Assembly (NCBI GenBank): GCA_964542875.1
Contig: CAZIWA010000039.1
Location: 1-42,167, forward strand
Reading direction: 5' to 3'
Length of the DNA stretch: 42,167 nt
Source: CAZGOM01 sp964542875
Lineage (GTDB): Bacteria > Planctomycetota > Phycisphaerae > Phycisphaerales > Phycisphaeraceae
This document shows, one piece after another, positions 38,115 through 42,167 of the stretch; position 1 is the first letter of the stretch; each line of letters opens with the position of its first letter. The notes beneath the pieces are model-generated. The model saw nothing but the letters and a program-made list of their open reading frames with translations. It ran no database searches and was not told where the DNA came from. The translations under genes and the position numbers were made by a program.

Positions 38115-38275
38115 GGGGGGTGCCTTGTGATAAAGGAAATCGACAAGGACAAGGTACACAGAAAGGGGATTGTGAGGTTGGGATGGGGGAGATATCGCAA
38201 TGCAGAGAAGGATGAACACATGATTAGAGTGGTAAGCACGTGATGAGGGTTTTTGAGGTATTTTCGCATTCGAAA

Positions 38276-38550
38276 GCGGCCCTCACCCCAATGCGGTTGA
38301 GTTAAGGATGAAAAAGTCAAAAAATAGGGCAGAGAGAGTTGAGTCGTTACAGGTTGATTGGCATGGACGCAGGCGCGTGCAAGAGCATCGTTTTTATATG
38401 TTTACCAGGGCCTACGCGCTCAGAAGCGCTGCGACCCTGGCTGTCATAGGGCCGTGCTTTCAGCACTTTGGATGAGGATGCAAGGGCTTAACTGAACCGT
38501 AGGCGGCTCTTACCCCCTCTCCCAAAGGGAGAGGGGGTAAGAGCGGATGT
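38276..38550 (+). repeat. R2 dispersed repeat, copy 2 (about 275 bp)
   Basis: The second near-complete R2 copy. It is collinear with 34110-34379, including CAGGTTGATTGGCATGGACG, the CCAGGG/CCCTGG palindrome with the inner GCGCTCAGAAGCGC hairpin, and the right-end GGGAGAGGGGGTAAGAGC. It occupies most of the gap 38115-38579, in which I see no gene. Confidence 0.85.
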
Positions 38551-38579
38551 TGGGTTGCGCTGCCCCGAAGGGGGTGTGG

Positions 38580-40625
38580 CTAGAGATTTTGGGCGGTTTC
38601 GGTGAGGCCTTCCATGGCGGCGGTGGCGGCCCAGGCGTTGTAGCTGAACCAGAGGCTGGAGGGGGTGCCGTCGGGGTAGGTTTCAATGAGAAGGCCGTCG
38701 GAGGGGCAGAAGCGTTCGGTGAGGACACCCAGGGAACCGTAGCCGGAGACTTCGGGATAGAGGGAGATGATGTTTAAAGCGAAGTTGTTGCCGTCGTCAT
38801 GGCGCTGGGCGTGGTAGGCGTTGCCGGAGTGGCGGGCGAGGTAGGCCAGTTCGCTGGCAATGTTGAGGCCCATGGGGTGGACGTGGGGGTTGGAGACGCT
38901 GGTGATGGATCCGCCACAGGTGTTGAAGTGGGAGCCAGCAAGGGGTTTGGCCTGGGGGCGGGCTTTGAAGCCGTAGCGCCAGAGGTATTCGTATTTTGCG
39001 CCGCGGTCGAGCATGGCGAGGTAGGTTTCATCGCGGGTGAGCTGATGGAGGAGGCGGGCGCCGCGAATGAAGCCGAGCACGCCTTCCTGTTCGGGGCTCT
39101 TCCAAGTGTCCATCGGGGTGCCCCAGCACTGGAGCTTTGAAACGAACTGGTCGTAGAAGGCCGCGGCGCGCTTGGCGCTGGCGAGGTATTTCTGATCGCC
39201 GGTGAGCTGGGTGGCCAGGGCCAGGCAGGGGATGAACCATGCGCCGGCGAAGCCTTCCTTGTCGGCGACTTCGGGCCGGTCGGCGCGATAGGTGAAGCCG
39301 TAGCTGCCGGTATCGAGCTGGAGGGAGATGATGGTGTCCAGCGCTTTAAGGGCGGTGGCGAGCCATTGCGGGTGATCCTGCCCCATGTTGTTTTTGGCGA
39401 AGCGATAGGCCTTCAAAAGGTAGTAGGCGCCGTTGCCGATGGTGTAGGCGCTGTGGACGTCTTTGACGAGATAGCCGGCCCACCAGCCGTTAACACGGGG
39501 GGCCTGGTTTTTTTCGCAGAGGTCCCAGAGGAGGCCTGAGGCGGGGTTGTAGGACTTGGCGACCCAGTCGAGGACGAAGCTGGCGCGGTCGATGGCGGCC
39601 TGGTTGTGGAGTTTTTGGCCGGCGATGAGCATGGGGTAGGCGACGGCGGCTCCGCCTGACCAGCCGATTTCGGCAACCATGCGCCAGGCGGTGAGGACTT
39701 TTTTTTCCGGGTCCATACAGCGCATGTTGGTGAAGTGTTCGGCGATGAGGGTTGCGCCGTGGAAGGGGGTTGATATGCCGGCGAAGGAGCCCTGGGCGTT
39801 GTGGCCGGTGGCGTCGTGCCAGTTGATGTTGACCATGGCGTCGACGAGCGCGGTAATGCCCGCTTCGTGGGTGACAGGGGAGGCGGGGGTTTGGCGGTAA
39901 TGGGTGTAGACGGCCTGGATGATGTCGTGAACGCCGAGCCGGCCGCCTTGCGTGGTGGGTCGGAAAAAGAGGGAGCCGGAGACTGTGGCGTGGGTGGAAG
40001 CGTGGAAGGTGGGTGCGCCCCAATCGTCTTTGTTCAAGAAGGTGGAGGGAAGGTTGCCGTAGCCGAGGGTAACGCCGCAAGCGCCTGGGATCTCCGAAAA
40101 GAGGCCGTTACGGATGAAGGTTTCGGGAACCTGTGCGCCGACGGGCGCGCCGTCGGAGTAAGGATCGATGGAGGCGGCGATGATGAGGTCCTGCGTGCAG
40201 AGGATGGAGACGGGGTGGCTGGCGCGGTCTGCGCGGGTTTCCCAGTAAGGGCTGCAAGAGACGTTGCCGGGGTGAGCGGTGGTGAGGTTGGGGTAGTGGC
40301 CGGGCTCGGATTTGGCGAGGTTGTTATCGCCGAAGATGAAACCGGGGATGACGTGGAAAGAGTCGCCGGCGGGTGCCTCGAGGAGTGTGAGAGCGAGCTT
40401 GATGCGCGTGGGGGTGGGAGAGGTGAAGGTGAGCTTGTAGTTCCAATCGTCGCCCTGCTGGGTGAGCTGGAGGGTGGCTTTGACGCCGTGGGCGCCTGCG
40501 GTGAGGTGGTTGGAGGTGCCGGAGAGGGGGATCTGCTGCCAGGTATTGCTTAGCCACGCGGAGAGGGAGAGAAGGGCGGGGGCGTTTGTGAAGCTGAGTT
40601 TGCCGGATTGGATGGTGTAGCTCAT
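38580..40625 (-). CDS. large six-hairpin-fold protein, possible glycoside hydrolase
   Basis: The 681-residue protein has a beta-rich N-terminal third and a C-terminal part of repeated helical hairpins (YLASAKRAAAFYDQFVSKLQ, YLAMLDRGAKYEYLWRYGF, LDTIISLQLDTGSYGFTYR), typical of alpha/alpha six-hairpin glycosidases and lyases. I do not recognise a specific CAZy family. No signal peptide is visible. It is upstream of the heparinase gene on the same strand and could supply or further degrade the same polysaccharide. Its upstream sequence has no clear ribosome-binding site, so the start at 40625 is less certain. Confidence 0.75.
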   Translation of the reverse strand: MSYTIQSGKLSFTNAPALLSLSAWLSNTWQQIPLSGTSNHLTAGAHGVKATLQLTQQGDDWNYKLTFTSPTPTRIKLALTLLEAPAGDSFHVIPGFIFGDNNLAKSEPGHYPNLTTAHPGNVSCSPYWETRADRASHPVSILCTQDLIIAASIDPYSDGAPVGAQVPETFIRNGLFSEIPGACGVTLGYGNLPSTFLNKDDWGAPTFHASTHATVSGSLFFRPTTQGGRLGVHDIIQAVYTHYRQTPASPVTHEAGITALVDAMVNINWHDATGHNAQGSFAGISTPFHGATLIAEHFTNMRCMDPEKKVLTAWRMVAEIGWSGGAAVAYPMLIAGQKLHNQAAIDRASFVLDWVAKSYNPASGLLWDLCEKNQAPRVNGWWAGYLVKDVHSAYTIGNGAYYLLKAYRFAKNNMGQDHPQWLATALKALDTIISLQLDTGSYGFTYRADRPEVADKEGFAGAWFIPCLALATQLTGDQKYLASAKRAAAFYDQFVSKLQCWGTPMDTWKSPEQEGVLGFIRGARLLHQLTRDETYLAMLDRGAKYEYLWRYGFKARPQAKPLAGSHFNTCGGSITSVSNPHVHPMGLNIASELAYLARHSGNAYHAQRHDDGNNFALNIISLYPEVSGYGSLGVLTERFCPSDGLLIETYPDGTPSSLWFSYNAWAATAAMEGLTETAQNL

Positions 40626-40672
40626 GGGGGAAGGATAAAGGGTCTAGAGTCTGGGGTCTAGGCAAGGGGCTG

Positions 40673-41122
40673 TTAAAAACCGCCGAGGCTCGTGTAATAG
40701 CCGCGGTAGTAGGCCAAAGAGAGGGCGAAGATACCGATGGTGGCGGTGCAGGCGAGGAATAGGAATATGCGGATGGGTTTGTTGCGTGAGGAGGCTAAGC
40801 CGATCAGAGAGCATGCGATGAGAAGCGCGGCCAGAGGGTATTGGAGTATGCCGACCCCCGCTACGCGGGAGTGGAGTTCATCTCTTGGATCGAGGAAGAA
40901 GGAAGTGCGCCATTTATTGACGCTGGGCGAGTCTTCCATCATGTCCATGCGTGGAAGGTAGTAGCCGGCCCGGGCGTTGTACCACTCGATGCCCAGTGCG
41001 ATCACCAGCACCCAAAGGGCCAGGCAGGCCAGGGAAAAATAGAGGGCGCGCTGGCCTTTTGGGGTGAGAGCGGGAGAGTCGGACGGGGTTATTTCTCGAT
41101 GGGAAGATTCTGTGCTTTCCAT
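40673..41122 (-). CDS. small membrane protein overlapping a rhodanese gene
   Basis: The 149-residue protein has a soluble N-terminus of about 25 residues, then hydrophobic helices at about 29-49, 91-110 and 117-137. The loop after the first helix is polar (YYLPRMDMMEDSPSVNKWRT). I recognise no named domain. The start at 41122 lies inside the end of the rhodanese gene (34-bp overlap in another frame), so translation is probably coupled. Confidence 0.7.
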   Translation of the reverse strand: MESTESSHREITPSDSPALTPKGQRALYFSLACLALWVLVIALGIEWYNARAGYYLPRMDMMEDSPSVNKWRTSFFLDPRDELHSRVAGVGILQYPLAALLIACSLIGLASSRNKPIRIFLFLACTATIGIFALSLAYYRGYYTSLGGF

Positions 41123-41451
41123 TCCCGGATACCGCCTTGCATGGAGAGGAGGTTGGTGTAGCCCATCTGGCGGAGCATGTCGGCGGCGAAGGCGCTGCGG
41201 GTGCCGCCGCCGCAATAGAGGATGAGGGGTGTGGAGGTGTCGGGGGCGATTTTGGCGATCTTGCCTTCGATGGTGCCGCGGCTGGCTGCGACAGCGCCGG
41301 GGATGTGGCCGGCGGCGAATTCATCGGGGTCGCGCACGTCAATGAGAAGGCCTTTGGCGGCACCGGAGGAGACATCCTGGACGGTGGTCTCCTTGATGCG
41401 GGTTTTGACGTCGGCGGTGAGTTTGGCGAATGCTTCGGTGGGGTTGGTCAT
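41089..41451 (-). CDS. rhodanese-like sulfurtransferase
   Basis: The 120-residue single-domain rhodanese has LLIDVRDPDEFAAGHIPGAV (about 35-54) and the active-site loop CGGGTRS (Cys at about 79) that carries the persulfide. The C-terminal GGIREWK is also typical. It is probably cytoplasmic; it moves sulfane sulfur or detoxifies cyanide. The stop overlaps the membrane protein gene after it. Confidence 0.92.
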   Translation of the reverse strand: MTNPTEAFAKLTADVKTRIKETTVQDVSSGAAKGLLIDVRDPDEFAAGHIPGAVAASRGTIEGKIAKIAPDTSTPLILYCGGGTRSAFAADMLRQMGYTNLLSMQGGIREWKAQNLPIEK

Positions 41452-41610
41452 GTTTATGTTTGATGTTAGAGGTTAGGAGCTTGATGTGTAGATGTTAGGT
41501 GAGATGCGCATTGGGCTCAATGATTGGTTGGAGATGGTTTTTTGGGGGTGCAGTGCACTCATGTCGGGGAAGGGAGTGGATGGAGAGCCGGCGGGACGCC
41601 GGCGCTCCCG

Positions 41611-41646
41611 GTAAAAAGACAACGCCTCCCTTGGGGGAGGCGTTGT
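41611..41646 (-). terminator. intrinsic terminator downstream of enolase
   Basis: On the minus strand a 12-bp perfect stem, ACAACGCCTCCC/GGGAGGCGTTGT, with a 4-base loop (41631-41634), is followed by CTTTTTAC. It ends the transcript of the enolase gene, which stops at 41749. Confidence 0.8.
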
Positions 41647-41697
41647 GAGAGTCGTTGAGTTGTTGGTGATGAGTCGTCGCTGATACTGCATTTGGCG

Positions 41698-41743
41698 GCG
41701 GCCCTCACCCCAACCCTCTCCCAGAGGGAGAGGGGGTAAGAGT
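41698..41743. repeat. short R2-type palindrome
   Basis: GCGGCCCTCACCCCAACC, then CTCTCCCAGAGGGAGAG and GGGGTAAGAG, matches the right end of R2 and the insert in recG. It lies between the enolase stop codon and its terminator. Confidence 0.75.
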
Positions 41744-41748
41744 GGGGT

Positions 41749-42167
41749 TTAGCCCTTGTTCCAGAATTTGCCACCGTAGACTGCGGTGTCGCCGAGGAGT
41801 TCGGAGATGCGCAGGAGCTGGTTGTACTTGGCGGTGCGGTCGGAGCGGCAGGGAGCGCCGGTCTTGATCTGGCCGCAGTTGGTGGCGACGGCGATGTCGG
41901 CAATGGTGGAGTCTTCAGATTCGCCGGAACGGTGGCTGAGGATGGCGCTGTACTTGTTGCGCATGGCCAGGTTGACGGCTTCGAAGGTTTCGCTGAGGGT
42001 GCCGATCTGGTTGACCTTCACGAGGATGGCATTGGCGGTCTTGGAGTCGATGCCCTTCTTGAGGAACTTGGGGTTGGTGACGAAGAGATCGTCGCCGACG
42101 AGTTGGACCTTGTCGCCGATCTTGTCGGTGAGCTTCTTCCAGCCTTCCCAGTCGTTTTCGGCCAGGC
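41749..42167 (-). CDS. eno: enolase, C-terminal part (cut by the window edge)
   Basis: The 138 visible residues are the C-terminal end of enolase (2-phosphoglycerate dehydratase of glycolysis). Signatures in order: LVGDDLFVTNPKFL, ILVKVNQIGTLSETFEA with the catalytic Lys, SHRSGESEDSTIADIAVA and GQIKTGAPCRSDRTAKYNQL. The gene continues beyond position 42167. It ends KFWNKG, shorter than many enolases. Confidence 0.97.
   Translation of the reverse strand, partial: LAENDWEGWKKLTDKIGDKVQLVGDDLFVTNPKFLKKGIDSKTANAILVKVNQIGTLSETFEAVNLAMRNKYSAILSHRSGESEDSTIADIAVATNCGQIKTGAPCRSDRTAKYNQLLRISELLGDTAVYGGKFWNKG

Noticed and set aside
1..42167. tRNA or rRNA genes
   Set aside because: I saw no cloverleaf with GTTCRA-type T-loop or rRNA motifs in the intergenic regions; a tRNAscan-SE run would be decisive.

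Overview
The window is 42.2 kb of bacterial chromosome. It looks planctomycetal, probably Phycisphaerae-like. Reasons: an ExbB paralogue with an N-terminal secretion segment, many stand-alone Gfo/Idh/MocA oxidoreductases and polysaccharide-lyase-type enzymes, a thiS-thiG pair without the rest of the thiamine cluster, and GC-rich core genes separated by short palindromic repeats. This placement is an inference from gene content; there is no rRNA or tRNA gene in the window to confirm it.

Region 1 (1-1373): an ECF sigma factor overlapping a multi-span membrane protein, both on the minus strand. Region 2 (about 1.4-15.5 kb) is an accessory block in which every gene lies on the plus strand: a DUF1254/DUF1214 lipoprotein; a HEPN AbiU2-like protein plus a Mrr-type nuclease with Cys clusters; a polymorphic-toxin locus (947-residue toxin candidate, two immunity candidates, then a displaced toxin C-terminal module with its own immunity gene and a small unknown gene); and an OLD-nuclease/UvrD-helicase pair resembling Gabija. 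A dispersed element of about 60 bp (called R1 here) lies between these modules, always in the same orientation and 60-110 bp after the last gene of a module. The block therefore looks like a defence/conflict island built from cassettes. Just before the toxin gene a strong sigma70-like promoter and an intrinsic terminator enclose a short transcript of about 120 nt.

Region 3 (15.5-27.3 kb) is housekeeping: a PmtA-like methyltransferase, a TlpA-type thioredoxin lipoprotein, ThiS, ThiG, a CysQ/HAL2-type phosphatase, an MBL-fold protein with an eroded metal motif, CoaD, RecG (with a palindromic repeat inserted in frame), a Gfo/Idh/MocA oxidoreductase divergent from an AraC-type regulator, and a one-chain fusion of Gfo/Idh/MocA and aldo-keto reductase.

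Region 4 (27.5-33.2 kb) is a tight operon of ExbB, ExbD, a secreted 848-residue TPR protein and a VWA protein. The start of the VWA protein carries a TonB-like membrane anchor with an S-x3-H pattern. I read it as a proton-motive-force-driven envelope machine in which a VWA domain stands where TonB would normally have its C-terminal domain.

Region 5 (33.2-42.2 kb) holds a methyltransferase, a MarR-DoxX-YkgJ operon, a phosphatase-like small protein, a heparinase II/III-family protein, a large six-hairpin-type protein, a rhodanese overlapping a small membrane protein, and the C-terminal part of enolase at the window edge. A second dispersed repeat (R2, about 270 bp, two near-complete copies plus fragments) fills the intergenic gaps there. 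One fragment of it is the piece inside recG.
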